Shown here: positions 10,494 to 18,468 of the stretch, one piece after another
Layout of the letters: the number at the start of each line of letters is the position of its first letter
Numbering within the stretch: the first letter of the stretch is position 1
Assembly (NCBI RefSeq): GCF_022829285.1
Contig: NZ_JAKSYI010000120.1
Span: forward strand, 124,001-188,000
Length of the DNA: 64,000 nt
Direction: 5' to 3'
Origin: Methylobacterium sp. J-078
GTDB taxonomy: Bacteria; Pseudomonadota; Alphaproteobacteria; Rhizobiales; Beijerinckiaceae
Notes under the pieces: model-generated
The model's input: only the letters and a program-made list of their open reading frames with translations
Told to the model about the DNA's origin: nothing
The model's database searches: none
Made by a program: the position numbers and the translations under genes

Positions 10494-11296
10494 TCCGACC
10501 AGGAGCCGTCGTAGAGCGCGCGCTGGGGGCGCCCCAGGGTCTCCAGGGCCAGCCCGACGATCGCGGCGGTGACACCGGACCCGCAGGTGGTGACCACCGG
10601 CCTGTTCACATCGACGCCGGCCTCGGCGAAGACCGCTCGCAGGGCCTCCGGATCCTTCAGGCGCCCTTCGGACTGAAGAGCCGCGTAGTGGACGTTGCGG
10701 GCGCCCGGCATGTGGCCGGGGCGAACGCCAGGGCGGGGCTCGGCCTCCTCGCCACGAAAGCGTGCGCCCGAGCGGGCATCCACCAGCTGGGCGGAGCCGG
10801 TCTCCAGGGCGCGGGCGACGTCGCCGGCATCCGCGAGCGCGCCGTGGTCGAGGCGTGCGGTGAAGTGGCGCCGCGTGCGCGGGCGCCCCTCGCCCTCCTC
10901 GAGGGGGTAACCGGCCGCGATCCAGGCCGGCAGGCCGCCCTCCAGGATCTCGACGTCGCGGACCCCGAAGGTCTGCAGCATCCAGCGCACCCGCGGCGCC
11001 GAGAACAGGCCCATCCCGTCATAGACCACGATGTGCGCCCCGTCGCCGATGCCCAGCGCCCGCATGCGGGAGGCAAAGACCTCCGGGCGCGGAAGCGTGT
11101 GGGGCAGGGGCGAGGTCTCGTCGCTCATCGTGTCGATGTCGAAGCGGATCGCACCGGGGATATGCCCGTCGAGGTACTCGGCCCGCGCGTCGCGTCCCTG
11201 GGCCGGCAGGTACCAGGACGCGTCGAGGATCACGATGTCGGGGGCGCCGAGGCGGGCGTGGAACCATTCGGCCGTGACAAAGGGCGTCGTCGCCAT
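10448..11296 (-). CDS. sseA: 3-mercaptopyruvate sulfurtransferase
   Basis: Two rhodanese domains in tandem, 282 residues. The first lacks a catalytic cysteine and the second carries Cys238 in CGSGVTA; the CG(S/T)GVT loop marks mercaptopyruvate sulfurtransferases as opposed to thiosulfate rhodaneses (CRxGxx). It transfers sulfur from 3-mercaptopyruvate to thiols or cyanide in the cytoplasm. Start ATG 11296 is used because homology begins at FVTAEWF; an in-frame ATG 26 codons upstream adds an Arg/Pro-rich tail. It is the first gene of a same-strand run sseA-ureD-atzF, though a shared function is not evident. Confidence 0.93.
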   Translation of the reverse strand: MATTPFVTAEWFHARLGAPDIVILDASWYLPAQGRDARAEYLDGHIPGAIRFDIDTMSDETSPLPHTLPRPEVFASRMRALGIGDGAHIVVYDGMGLFSAPRVRWMLQTFGVRDVEILEGGLPAWIAAGYPLEEGEGRPRTRRHFTARLDHGALADAGDVARALETGSAQLVDARSGARFRGEEAEPRPGVRPGHMPGARNVHYAALQSEGRLKDPEALRAVFAEAGVDVNRPVVTTCGSGVTAAIVGLALETLGRPQRALYDGSWSEWGADPARPVATGAA

Positions 11297-11476
11297 GGTG
11301 TTCTCTGTTCGATGAGCCGGAGGGTTTCCGGCCGGGACTCGCGCTCGGGCGCTCACGGACCGGCACCAAACCACATCCGGACGGGTGTTGCACGCCCGGC
11401 CGTGACGTCGCTCACTTGAACCCTCGACTCGTAGGCCGCGTTGATATCGGGAAAGACCGCCAACAGGAGACCCTCC

Positions 11477-11800
11477 ATGCGCATCGCGACCATTTTGCTC
11501 GCCGTCTCGACCCTGGCCCTCGGTGCAGGTACCGCCCTGGCGCAGACAAGCGGGCCGGGAAGTACCGGCGGCATGAGCAATCCCGGCATGGGCAATTCCG
11601 GCATGAGCAATTCCGGCATGGGCAGCCCGGGCAGCGTCGGCGGTACAGCCGGCGGCGCGGGCGTGACCGGCAGCACCGGCAGCGTGGGTGGGGTCGGGCC
11701 GGGGACCGGCGCCGCGCGGAATCCGAATGCGGCCCCTCTTCCGAGCACCGGAGGCGGCATCAATTCCGGCGGCGCGCCGGCCGGTGCGCTACCGCGCTGA
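11477..11800 (+). CDS. Exported Gly/Met/Ser-repeat small protein
   Basis: A 107-residue protein with a clear Sec signal peptide (MRIATILLAVSTLALGAG, cleavage after TALAQ) and a mature part made almost entirely of Gly, Ser, Asn, Pro and Thr. Four five-residue units of the type GM(S/G)(N/S)(P/S) lie near residues 32-51. There is no Cys, and aromatic residues are nearly absent, so the chain is probably disordered. The start ATG 11477 has an AGGAGA site six bases upstream; an in-frame start 12 codons earlier lacks one. It is transcribed away from sseA. Function unknown; similar low-complexity exported proteins are frequent in this lineage. Confidence 0.72.
   Translation: MRIATILLAVSTLALGAGTALAQTSGPGSTGGMSNPGMGNSGMSNSGMGSPGSVGGTAGGAGVTGSTGSVGGVGPGTGAARNPNAAPLPSTGGGINSGGAPAGALPR
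11570..11629 (+). repeat. Four tandem 15-bp repeats
   Basis: Four in-frame 15-base units (11570-11584, 11585-11599, 11600-11614, 11615-11629), each beginning GGCATG and alternating A/G at the seventh base. They encode the alternating GMSNx/GMGNx peptide units of the exported protein. Period and frame make slippage-driven change in copy number possible. Confidence 0.85.
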
Positions 11801-11938
11801 GACCCATCGCGCCGGCGAACCGGGCCACCGGAGCACCGGCCTTTTTCGTCGCAGGTGGGCGACGCACGGTGCCAAGGCGGATAGCGGCGGCTATGGAGGG
11901 GGCGGCACCGCTACCGCAGGACGCCCCCAGGACATGCT

Positions 11939-12193
11939 TTGACCCCGCGCGAGACCTATCACATCGAAGTACTCGCCTCGGAGGACGAGGCCGGTGCGCG
12001 CGGCGAGGACCCCGTGAGGCAGCGCGTCTCCGTGCGGACCGGCTCCGTCGAGGGGGCCAAGGAGCGAGCGCTCTTGCTATTCGCTCGGGCCCGCGCGCCG
12101 CAGCGCTCGGGCGCACCCGCCGAGGCGGTACGGGTGATCGACGGCGCCGGCACGGAAGTGTTCCGCTGGAGCCGGTTCGACGAACCGGCGTGA
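11939..12193 (+). CDS. Small uncharacterised protein
   Basis: An 84-residue soluble, charged protein without signal peptide or cysteines. It starts at a TTG (11939) with an AGGA site six bases upstream; I see no ATG in frame that gives a better start. The pattern of short strands and one helix (ETYHIEVLASEDE, RVSVRTGSVEGAKERALLLFARAR, AVRVIDGAGTEVFRW) suggests a small alpha/beta fold. It precedes 12210-12566 by 16 bases on the same strand, so the two are probably co-transcribed. I do not recognise a named family. Confidence 0.6.
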   Translation: MTPRETYHIEVLASEDEAGARGEDPVRQRVSVRTGSVEGAKERALLLFARARAPQRSGAPAEAVRVIDGAGTEVFRWSRFDEPA

Positions 12194-12209
12194 GGGATCG
12201 AGCCCCGGC

Positions 12210-12566
12210 ATGCTGCGCGCCCTGATCCTTCCGGCCCTGGTCCTCGCCTTCGCGGCCCTGTTCCTGCGCAGCTACACCGTGCCGCCGGCCCCCGACCGGC
12301 GCGGCGGCACAGTGGTTTCCCTGAACTGGCCGAACCGGCCCCTGTTCGGGAGCGCTCGCGGCGACTGCATCGATTTACCGGAGGACCAGCCGGTGATCGG
12401 CTGCCTGATCGCGTCCGTGGCGCGGTCTCGCCAGGACGGCATCCCCCTGCTGCAGCTCGGGTTCTGCGCGACCTGCTACGGCCTCTCGCAGCGCCTCGCC
12501 ACCCTCGGGCGCGACGAGGCTTCGACCCGGGCGCGCCTCACCGAGATCGGGCGCTTCGGATGGTGA
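12210..12566 (+). CDS. Small membrane-anchored or exported protein
   Basis: A 118-residue protein with a hydrophobic N-terminal helix (LRALILPALVLAFAALFLRS) that reads as a signal anchor, followed by a predicted periplasmic domain with four cysteines, two of them in a late FCATCYG motif (CxxC) and two in GDCIDL and IGCLIAS. The cysteine count suggests disulfides or metal binding. It follows the 84-residue gene closely and converges with the GNAT-like gene, whose stop lies only six bases away. Family unknown to me. Confidence 0.6.
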   Translation: MLRALILPALVLAFAALFLRSYTVPPAPDRRGGTVVSLNWPNRPLFGSARGDCIDLPEDQPVIGCLIASVARSRQDGIPLLQLGFCATCYGLSQRLATLGRDEASTRARLTEIGRFGW

Positions 12567-12572
12567 GGCACC

Positions 12573-13814
12573 TCAGGCCGGGTCGCCCGCCCCGGCCTCA
12601 TCGGTCCGGTGGGGGGCGCTCCCCCTGGCCTCCCGGCGGGCGCGCAGGCGGTCCCGCCAGGCCTTGACTCGGACGTTGGCGGCGGCCCGCGCCCGCTCCA
12701 GGCGTGCGGCGAGGGGAAAGAGCGGGTCACCGCCCTGCGTTTCCACGAGGATGTGGGCGAGGGCCAGGCGTTCGGTCCAGAAGGTTTCCGGCAGGGTGTA
12801 GTTCGGCGGCGCGCAGGAATCGGCGCTGGTGATGGTGGGGTCGGCGACCAGGTCCTGCGTCAGCTGGTGGAAGGCGAGGGCGCCGGGGGAATGCCTGGCC
12901 GCCGCCGCGTCGTAGGAAATCTTGAGGCTCCACAGCTGCTTACCGGTGACGAAGCTGACGACAGCCGCCAGGGTGCGCCCGTCGCGGCGCAGGCGGTCGA
13001 TCCGGACGTCGCCGCGCGCGCCGAAGGCCGCGATGGCCGTGCGCATCATCGCGGCCTGGCTCCCGTCATCGCCGATGGCGGTGCCGCGCCGCCCCTTCCA
13101 GCCGGCGCTCTCCAGGGCGATGTAGTCGTCGATGGCGGCGGGCAGGTCGGCCGGATCGCGGATCGTCTCGACGCTGACCGGCCCCTCCGCGTTGAGACGG
13201 TCCCAGGCTTGGCGCATCTTGCGGCGCTTTCGGGACGAGAGATGCGCGAGGTATGCAGCCCGCGCCACGGTATCGCGCCCCCTCAGGTCGAGGAAAGCGC
13301 GCTCGTGCCCCCAGAACCGGGCGTGGCGCAACCGGTGCCGGTCGAGCCAGCCCGAGAGGAGTTCGGCGAAGGGCCCTTGCGTCGGCACGTGAGTCAGCAT
13401 CAGGCGCGGCCCGATCAGGCGTCGCAGGCCGAGGAACAGGGCGTCGAGGGCGCGGGCCGGTTCGGCGGCGTCGAGGAGAGGCACCCCGAAGATCCCGAAA
13501 TCATGCATCCACCCCATCGTGAGGAGGAGCGGCAGGCCCCAGCGCAGGCGCCTGGCCCGCACCGGCCAGGCCCCGAGGAGATGCAGGCCCGGCTCCTCCG
13601 GCGCCCGGTCGCCCACCAGGGCCACCTGCACGCCGCGGCCGAAGGCGCCCGAGGCCGGCAGGGCGAAGTCGGGATCGTAGAACAGGTTGTGGACGAGGGG
13701 CCGGCGGCTGAGGTCGCGCCAGGCCTCGATCCAGGGGGCGTTCGCCTCCAGGGGGCGCAGGGCGACCACGAGGCCGTCCGCCGTCACCACGCTGCGGGAC
13801 CGGATCTGTCGCAT
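12573..13814 (-). CDS. GNAT/FemAB-like (CelD/BcsL-type) acetyltransferase
   Basis: A 413-residue protein whose C-terminal half resembles the GNAT fold used in the CelD/BcsL and FemAB families, often annotated as cellulose or exopolysaccharide biosynthesis proteins. Visible segments are SSRKRRKMRQAWDRL, then DDYIALESAGWKGRRGTAI and the late FVTGKQLWSLKISYDAAAARHSPG, where the last Gly-rich part would meet acyl-CoA. The ATG at 13814 overlaps the flippase stop by one base (TGATG), which argues for translational coupling; the 55-codon upstream extension in frame lies inside the flippase and is rejected. Probable role: modifying a lipid-linked or surface glycan. Confidence 0.72.
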   Translation of the reverse strand: MRQIRSRSVVTADGLVVALRPLEANAPWIEAWRDLSRRPLVHNLFYDPDFALPASGAFGRGVQVALVGDRAPEEPGLHLLGAWPVRARRLRWGLPLLLTMGWMHDFGIFGVPLLDAAEPARALDALFLGLRRLIGPRLMLTHVPTQGPFAELLSGWLDRHRLRHARFWGHERAFLDLRGRDTVARAAYLAHLSSRKRRKMRQAWDRLNAEGPVSVETIRDPADLPAAIDDYIALESAGWKGRRGTAIGDDGSQAAMMRTAIAAFGARGDVRIDRLRRDGRTLAAVVSFVTGKQLWSLKISYDAAAARHSPGALAFHQLTQDLVADPTITSADSCAPPNYTLPETFWTERLALAHILVETQGGDPLFPLAARLERARAAANVRVKAWRDRLRARREARGSAPHRTDEAGAGDPA

Positions 13815-15229
13815 CAGGCGGCTCGCTTGAAGCGGCGGGCCGTGAGGTCGGCCACGCCGAGGATGTTGAAGGCCCAGGCCGTCGCGGCTGAGACCAGGGC
13901 GAGGCAGGCGAGCTTGAGGGCGAGGCCCGCGCGCGGATCGAGGGGCACCCGGTCGAGGCCCGCCAGGATGAGGCCGCACAGGAGCGCGGCGCAGACGATG
14001 ATCGCCACGTCCCGCACCGGCACCGGCATGCGGCTGCCCCCGCGCGAGCCGAACAGGAACACGAGGCAGGCGAGCCCCTGGCCCACCGCCATGGCCAGCG
14101 CCGCCCCCTCGACGCCGTAGCGGGGCACCAGCACGGCCGAGAGGGCGCCGATGGCGACCAGCAGCGTCACCGAGGCCACCGCATCGAGGTGGCTGGTGGG
14201 CGTGAAGTAGATCACCTGACCGAAGTAATAGGCCCGCAGCATCTGCAGGATGCTCGCGGTCACCAGCAGGGGCGCCACCCGCAGGGCGGTCTCGCGGTAA
14301 TCGGGCCCGAGCAGGATGCTCACAAGGACGTCGTCGAAGGACAGGAAGAACACCGCCCCGAAGGCCGCGATCACCGTGAGCAGGCGGGCCGCGTCCTCCA
14401 GCACCGGCCGGGCGGCCGGCAGTCCGCCCGCCCGGGCCTCGCGCTTGGCGATGGAAACCAGCGCGAGGGCGATGCTGTCGCCGAACACCACGAAGCTCTG
14501 GCGCAGGAAATCGGCGAAGGCCCCGTAGGCGCCGAGTTCGCCCACACCGATGCTGGCCCCGATGATGAGGCGGTCCAGGGTCTGCGCCAGGGCGGCGGCC
14601 GCGAAGGACAGCACCAGGGGCCAGCCATAGACCAGCAGGCGCCGGGCCTCGGCGCGGTCCCCCGGCCCGCGCAGCAGAGCCCGGATGGCGAGGAGCGACG
14701 GAATCGCCGCCAGCATGTTGGCGAGCGCGGTGGCCACCAGGAGCGCGATGGCATCGCCCCCGCCGAGCAGGGCGGCGCTACCCAGGCCGAGCACCAGCAC
14801 GGACCGAAGCACGATGGAGCGGGCGACGGCGCTGACCTCGAGGCGGGTTCGGGCGATCTCGGCGGCCCCCTCGAAGGCCGTCATGCCGACGACCGCGACG
14901 AGGATGGCGGCGGCCGCGCGAGGCGCGATGAGGCCGGCCATCGCCGCCCCGGCCGCACCGAGGCCGGCCAGCAGCAGCATGCCGCCGAGGAGCCGGACCA
15001 CCGTGCCGACCTGCAGCGCCGCCCGGTCCTCGGCGTAGAGGGCGAAGAACGAGAATTTCGGCCATTGGCAGGTGGCGCTGTAGAGCACGAGCGCCCAGGA
15101 CAGGACGAGCAGGTAGAGCCCGAACACGTCCGTCGGCGCGAGGCGGGTGAACACCGCCAGGGCCGCCATGTTCAGGGCGGCGGCGAAGCCCCGCGAGCCC
15201 ACATAGGTCAGGGTGTGGCGCGCGATCAT
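13814..15229 (-). CDS. Wzx-type polysaccharide flippase (MOP superfamily)
   Basis: A 471-residue integral membrane protein with 12-14 hydrophobic helices and short loops, matching the polysaccharide-transport branch of the MOP (MATE/Wzx) superfamily. These flip undecaprenyl-linked repeat units to the periplasmic face. Typical features are the N-terminal VGSRGFAAALNMAALAVFTRL segment and GVEGAALAMAVGQG near the C-terminus. Start ATG 15229 is chosen because the first helix begins directly after it; the extra 20 codons upstream are Arg/Pro-rich. The gene is coupled to the GNAT-like protein downstream; together with the glycosyltransferase at 5.3-7.5 kb they suggest a dispersed exopolysaccharide or LPS pathway. 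Confidence 0.83.
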   Translation of the reverse strand: MIARHTLTYVGSRGFAAALNMAALAVFTRLAPTDVFGLYLLVLSWALVLYSATCQWPKFSFFALYAEDRAALQVGTVVRLLGGMLLLAGLGAAGAAMAGLIAPRAAAAILVAVVGMTAFEGAAEIARTRLEVSAVARSIVLRSVLVLGLGSAALLGGGDAIALLVATALANMLAAIPSLLAIRALLRGPGDRAEARRLLVYGWPLVLSFAAAALAQTLDRLIIGASIGVGELGAYGAFADFLRQSFVVFGDSIALALVSIAKREARAGGLPAARPVLEDAARLLTVIAAFGAVFFLSFDDVLVSILLGPDYRETALRVAPLLVTASILQMLRAYYFGQVIYFTPTSHLDAVASVTLLVAIGALSAVLVPRYGVEGAALAMAVGQGLACLVFLFGSRGGSRMPVPVRDVAIIVCAALLCGLILAGLDRVPLDPRAGLALKLACLALVSAATAWAFNILGVADLTARRFKRAA

Positions 15230-15387
15230 GGGTCCCCAGGGCGCAACCAGCCCGGCCGGTCGCTCCGGCCTCGTCCCATGCGGTAGCACGCCAGTGTTGC
15301 CGACACGTCAACGGTCTCACGGGGGAGGCGCTTCATGCGTCCAGCGCATGATGGTCGGTCAGACCTCCGGAAGTGGCGAAGCTTCGA

Positions 15388-15416
15388 TTGACTTCGCAGG
15401 CGCGAAAGCTCATATC
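15388..15416 (+). promoter_or_regulatory. Candidate sigma-70-type promoter for the DEAD-box helicase
   Basis: TTGACT (15388-15393) and CATATC (15411-15416) are separated by 17 bases. Only the -35 box is close to consensus. If used it would give a leader of about 225 bases before the helicase TTG. The whole gap 15230-15645 holds no other gene I can support. Confidence 0.3.
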
Positions 15417-15645
15417 GCGACTGCAGCGTCAGCGGCCGTCATGGTTCCGCTTGAGAGGGCTGCGTGACGGATCGCCGGATCGCATCAGCGGGCCCCGAGC
15501 GACCTGAGCCCCTCTCTTCAACGTGCATGCACCCGGACTGCCCCCGCACGCGGGCGGCTCCAGCTCAACGGACCGACCATCATCTTCGATGACGCGCCTC
15601 TCCACGAGGTCGTCCGGCACGGTCCCGCTGCCTGAAAGTTATTCC

Positions 15646-17148
15646 TTGACCCAATTCACCGATTTCGGTCTCGCCCAGCCCGTGCTGCGGGCGCTGGAAG
15701 AGGCCGGCTACAAGAGCCCGACCCCGATCCAGGCGCAGGCTATCGCCCCCGCCATGCAGGGCCGCGACCTCTGCGGCATCGCCCAGACGGGCACCGGCAA
15801 GACTGCGGCCTTCGCGCTGCCGATCCTGCACCGCTTGGCCGAGACCCCGCGCCGGCCGATCCGCCGCGGCTGCCGCGTGCTCGTGCTCTCGCCGACCCGC
15901 GAACTCGCCAACCAGATCGCCGAGAACTTCTCCGACTACGGGAAATACCTGTCGTTCACCAACACCGTGGTGTTCGGCGGCGTCACCATCTCCCGTCAGG
16001 AGAAGGCGCTGGCCAACGGCGTCGACATTCTGGTCGCGACCCCCGGCCGCCTCATGGACCTCATCGAGCGCCGCTCGCTGACCCTCGAGGCCGTCGAGAT
16101 CCTCGTCCTCGACGAGGCCGACCAGATGCTCGACCTCGGCTTCATCCACGCGCTCAAGCGCATCGTGAAGATGCTGCCGAAGGAGCGCCAGAGCCTGTTC
16201 TTCTCGGCCACCATGCCGAAGAACATCGCCAGCCTCGCCGACCAGTATCTGCGCGATCCCGTGCAGGTCGCCGTGACCCCAGTCGCCACGACGGCCGAGC
16301 GCGTGACCCAGGAGGTAATCTTCGCCCATACCGGCGCGAAGCAGGCCCTTCTGAACCACATCCTGCGCGATCCGGCGATCGAGCGCGTCCTCGTCTTCAC
16401 CCGCACCAAGCACGGCGCCGACCGCGTGGTGCGCGGCCTGGAGAAGGTCTCGATCAACGCCTCCGCCATCCACGGCAACAAGTCCCAGCCGCAGCGCGAG
16501 CGGGCGCTGGCCGCCTTCAAGGACGGCTCCTGCCGCGTGCTGGTCGCCACCGACATCGCGGCGCGGGGCATCGACGTCGAGGCTGTGAGCCACGTCATCA
16601 ACTACGACCTGCCGAACGTGCCGGAGAGCTACGTCCACCGCATCGGCCGCACCGCGCGCGCCGGGGCGAACGGGCTCGCGATCTCGTTCTGCAACGACGA
16701 GGAGAAGGCCTACCTGCGGGACATCGAGCGCACCACGCGCCAGAAGATCCCCGTTTCGGGCTTCCCCGAGGGCTTCAGCCCGCCCTCCCGCCAGGAGGCG
16801 GCGGACAACGCCCAGGCCGAGGAGCGCCGTCCCGCACCGAACGGCCAGCGTCCCGGCCAGCGCCAGGGCCAGCGTCCGAGCAGCCGCCCCGGCGGCCGGC
16901 CCGGCCAGGGCCGCGGGTTCGAGGGTCGCGGCGGTGAGAACCGCGGCGGCGCCGGACGCCCGGCCCGTGCCGACGGGGCATCCCGTCCGCAGGAGAACCG
17001 GGGTGAGCCGCGCGGCGAGCGCCGCCAGGCCGCTGCTCCGGCCGAGCATCGCTCCGAGCCCCGTGGCGAGCGCCCCCGGGCCCCGCGTCCGCAGGGTGGC
17101 GGCGAAGGCCGCGCCATCGGTTGGCTGGATCGCGGCCCGCGCTCCTGA
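15646..17148 (+). CDS. DEAD-box ATP-dependent RNA helicase (RhlE-like)
   Basis: ATP-driven RNA unwinding enzyme acting in ribosome assembly or mRNA decay. In order: Q motif with FTDFGL and TPTPIQ, Walker [24 protein letters not shown] (motif II), FSATMP (motif III), then the C-terminal RecA domain with [10 protein letters not shown] and [10 protein letters not shown] (motif VI). After about residue 385 comes a 115-residue tail rich in Arg, Gly, Gln and Pro, with RGG/RGE-like blocks for unspecific RNA binding. The TTG at 15646 matches the family N-terminus (TQFTDFGL); an ATG 19 codons upstream at 15589 is the alternative. A strong terminator follows. Confidence 0.93.
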   Translation: MTQFTDFGLAQPVLRALEEAGYKSPTPIQAQAIAPAMQGRDLCGIAQTGTGKTAAFALPILHRLAETPRRPIRRGCRVLVLSPTRELANQIAENFSDYGKYLSFTNTVVFGGVTISRQEKALANGVDILVATPGRLMDLIERRSLTLEAVEILVLDEADQMLDLGFIHALKRIVKMLPKERQSLFFSATMPKNIASLADQYLRDPVQVAVTPVATTAERVTQEVIFAHTGAKQALLNHILRDPAIERVLVFTRTKHGADRVVRGLEKVSINASAIHGNKSQPQRERALAAFKDGSCRVLVATDIAARGIDVEAVSHVINYDLPNVPESYVHRIGRTARAGANGLAISFCNDEEKAYLRDIERTTRQKIPVSGFPEGFSPPSRQEAADNAQAEERRPAPNGQRPGQRQGQRPSSRPGGRPGQGRGFEGRGGENRGGAGRPARADGASRPQENRGEPRGERRQAAAPAEHRSEPRGERPRAPRPQGGGEGRAIGWLDRGPRS

Positions 17149-17175
17149 ACTCGACCACCATCTGACCTGAAATCA

Positions 17176-17206
17176 CGCCGCCCCGGCTTTCCGGGGCGGC
17201 GTTTTT
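17176..17206 (+). terminator. Rho-independent terminator of the DEAD-box helicase
   Basis: Perfect 11-bp GC stem (17176-17186 with 17191-17201), four-base loop, then five T residues at 17202-17206, 27 bases after the helicase stop. Confidence 0.92.
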
Positions 17207-17306
17207 CGTGCGCGCGCTCGCTGGCGCGACGGCCATTGCCAAGTCGAGCCCGAAGGCCATCTCAATGGGGCCGGGCCCCTGCGTCCGGCCTCACGGGAGG
17301 CGCGCG

Positions 17307-17492
17307 ATGCGGTTTGAACTGTACCGGGATTCGGCCGGCGGCTGGCGCTGGCGCCTACGGACCCAGAACGGCAACGTTGTCGCGGATTCCGCCGAAGCCT
17401 ACGTCCGCCGCGAGGATTGCGAGCACGGCATCGCCCTGGTGAAGGGCAGCGCCGAAGCAGGAATCGTTGACATGACCCTCAGGATAGCCTGA
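17307..17492 (+). CDS. DUF1508 (YegP-type) small protein
   Basis: A 61-residue protein matching one DUF1508/YegP unit: FELYRDSAGGWRWRLRTQNG, then a Val-Ala-Asp-Ser strand, Ala-Tyr, and a helix ending in a Cys-Glu-His turn, GIALVKG. Related proteins carry one or two such beta-beta-beta-alpha units; here there is one. The start ATG 17307 has a GGGAGG site at a good distance, so the 33 upstream codons are not coding. Role unknown; YegP-like proteins are small, soluble and stress-associated in some species. It is flanked by the helicase terminator and a 257-base gap (17493-17749) in which I see no gene. Confidence 0.75.
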   Translation: MRFELYRDSAGGWRWRLRTQNGNVVADSAEAYVRREDCEHGIALVKGSAEAGIVDMTLRIA

Positions 17493-17749
17493 AGCGGACG
17501 GAGAGCGGACCGTGATCGCATGAGCCCGCGAGGTCTGCCGGCGCGGCCGCATGGCGGCCTGTCGCTCGCCGAATGTCAGAGCGCCCCGGGATTGAGGCGC
17601 AGGGCTTCGTTGACCATTCCATCCAAGCCGCACGATGCGCCCGCAACGCTTTCGGCCGCTCGTGCGTTTGCTGCGACCGGGTTCGAGTTGCGAACGGATT
17701 TCGCGCGGGCACGGATATCGAACTCGACAGATTTCAAGGAGTTGAGAAC

Positions 17750-18043
17750 GTGCTGAGGAAACTCGTGCTGGCCGCGCTGCTGGCCTTAGGCTTCGCCGCG
17801 ATGGCACCCCAGGGCGCTTCGGCCGCCCCGATCGGCCCCGCCCTCGCCCTTCAGAGCGAGGCAGCCCCGGCCGCCGTGCAAAATGTGCAGTATTACGGCT
17901 ACCGCCGCCGCTTCTACGGCCCGCGCCGTTTCTATGGCCCGCGTCCCTTCTACGGCCGTCGCTACTACGGCCCGCGCCGCTTCTACGGCCCGCGTCCCTA
18001 TTACGGTCGTCGCTTCTACGGCCCGCGTCGCTTCTACTACTAA
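17750..18043 (+). CDS. Exported Tyr/Arg/Gly/Pro-repeat protein
   Basis: A 97-residue protein starting at a GTG (17750) with an excellent AAGGAG site eight bases upstream. Residues 1-25 are a Sec signal peptide (LRKLVLAALLALGFAAMAP, ending GASAAP). After a short linker the mature chain is two 17-residue units of the form RR(F/Y)YGPRRFYGPRP(F/Y)YG and a partial third ending RRFYY. The mature protein is very basic and tyrosine-rich with no Cys, like Tyr/Gly-rich coat or matrix peptides. Upstream in-frame codons (from 17573) are not coding. Function unknown; a cell-surface, nucleic-acid-binding or cross-linkable role is only a guess. Confidence 0.76.
   Translation: MLRKLVLAALLALGFAAMAPQGASAAPIGPALALQSEAAPAAVQNVQYYGYRRRFYGPRRFYGPRPFYGRRYYGPRRFYGPRPYYGRRFYGPRRFYY
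17906..18040 (+). repeat. 51-bp tandem repeats (2.6 copies) in the exported protein
   Basis: Two full 51-base units (17906-17956 and 17957-18007) and 33 bases of a third (18008-18040). The units differ mostly at synonymous or Phe/Tyr-swapping positions, which suggests duplication followed by selection on the peptide. Confidence 0.85.
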
Positions 18044-18252
18044 GCCATAGCGTCCAATAGGACGTCCAAACGGCACCTTCGCGTCGTCCCGGCCCGGTTC
18101 CCGCTCCCGCGGGGGCCGGGCCGCATCGTTTCGGGCAGGCTGTGCAACGGAACTAAATTTCGCAATTGCGGCTGGGAAGCCGGGAGACCATGCGATAAGT
18201 TGCCGAACGCGAGACGGCCCGCGTCAGATCGGGCCGCTCCGGAGGAATGTCC

Positions 18253-18381
18253 ATGAACGCCATCGCCGAACGGCGCGCCCCAGCCTGCGCGTACTGGAAG
18301 TCGCTACCCCTTGAGGTCCTGATGTCGGCCTTCGCCGTCATCCTCGCCGGTGGCCTGAAATGGGCCGGCGCGCTGCCCTGA
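18253..18381 (+). CDS. 42-residue predicted membrane peptide
   Basis: A short reading frame starting ATG at 18253, with a strong GGAGGA ribosome-binding site seven bases upstream, ending TGA at 18379-18381. The first 19 residues are polar and basic; from about residue 20 it forms a single hydrophobic helix (VLMSAFAVILAGGL) and ends KWAGALP. Size and layout resemble the small single-helix proteins that regulate larger membrane enzymes, but I recognise no family. It lies 87 bases before the thioesterase gene on the same strand. The Shine-Dalgarno match is the main support. Confidence 0.55.
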   Translation: MNAIAERRAPACAYWKSLPLEVLMSAFAVILAGGLKWAGALP

Positions 18382-18468
18382 TCCACCCCGATCACGGATG
18401 GGCGGCCCAGCCGTCTTCGTCCTATGGTGGGGCCGGCCCGAAGCCGGCGCGCGGAGACGAATGAGATC

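Noticed and set aside
17520-17756. Plus-strand frames upstream of the Tyr/Arg-repeat protein
   Set aside because: The GTG at 17750 has a far better ribosome-binding site and starts the signal peptide; upstream frames lack both.
18086-18125. GC-rich possible hairpin after the Tyr/Arg-repeat gene
   Set aside because: A GGCCCGG/CCGGGCC stem exists but the loop is large and the T-run is poor; not firm enough to list as a terminator.
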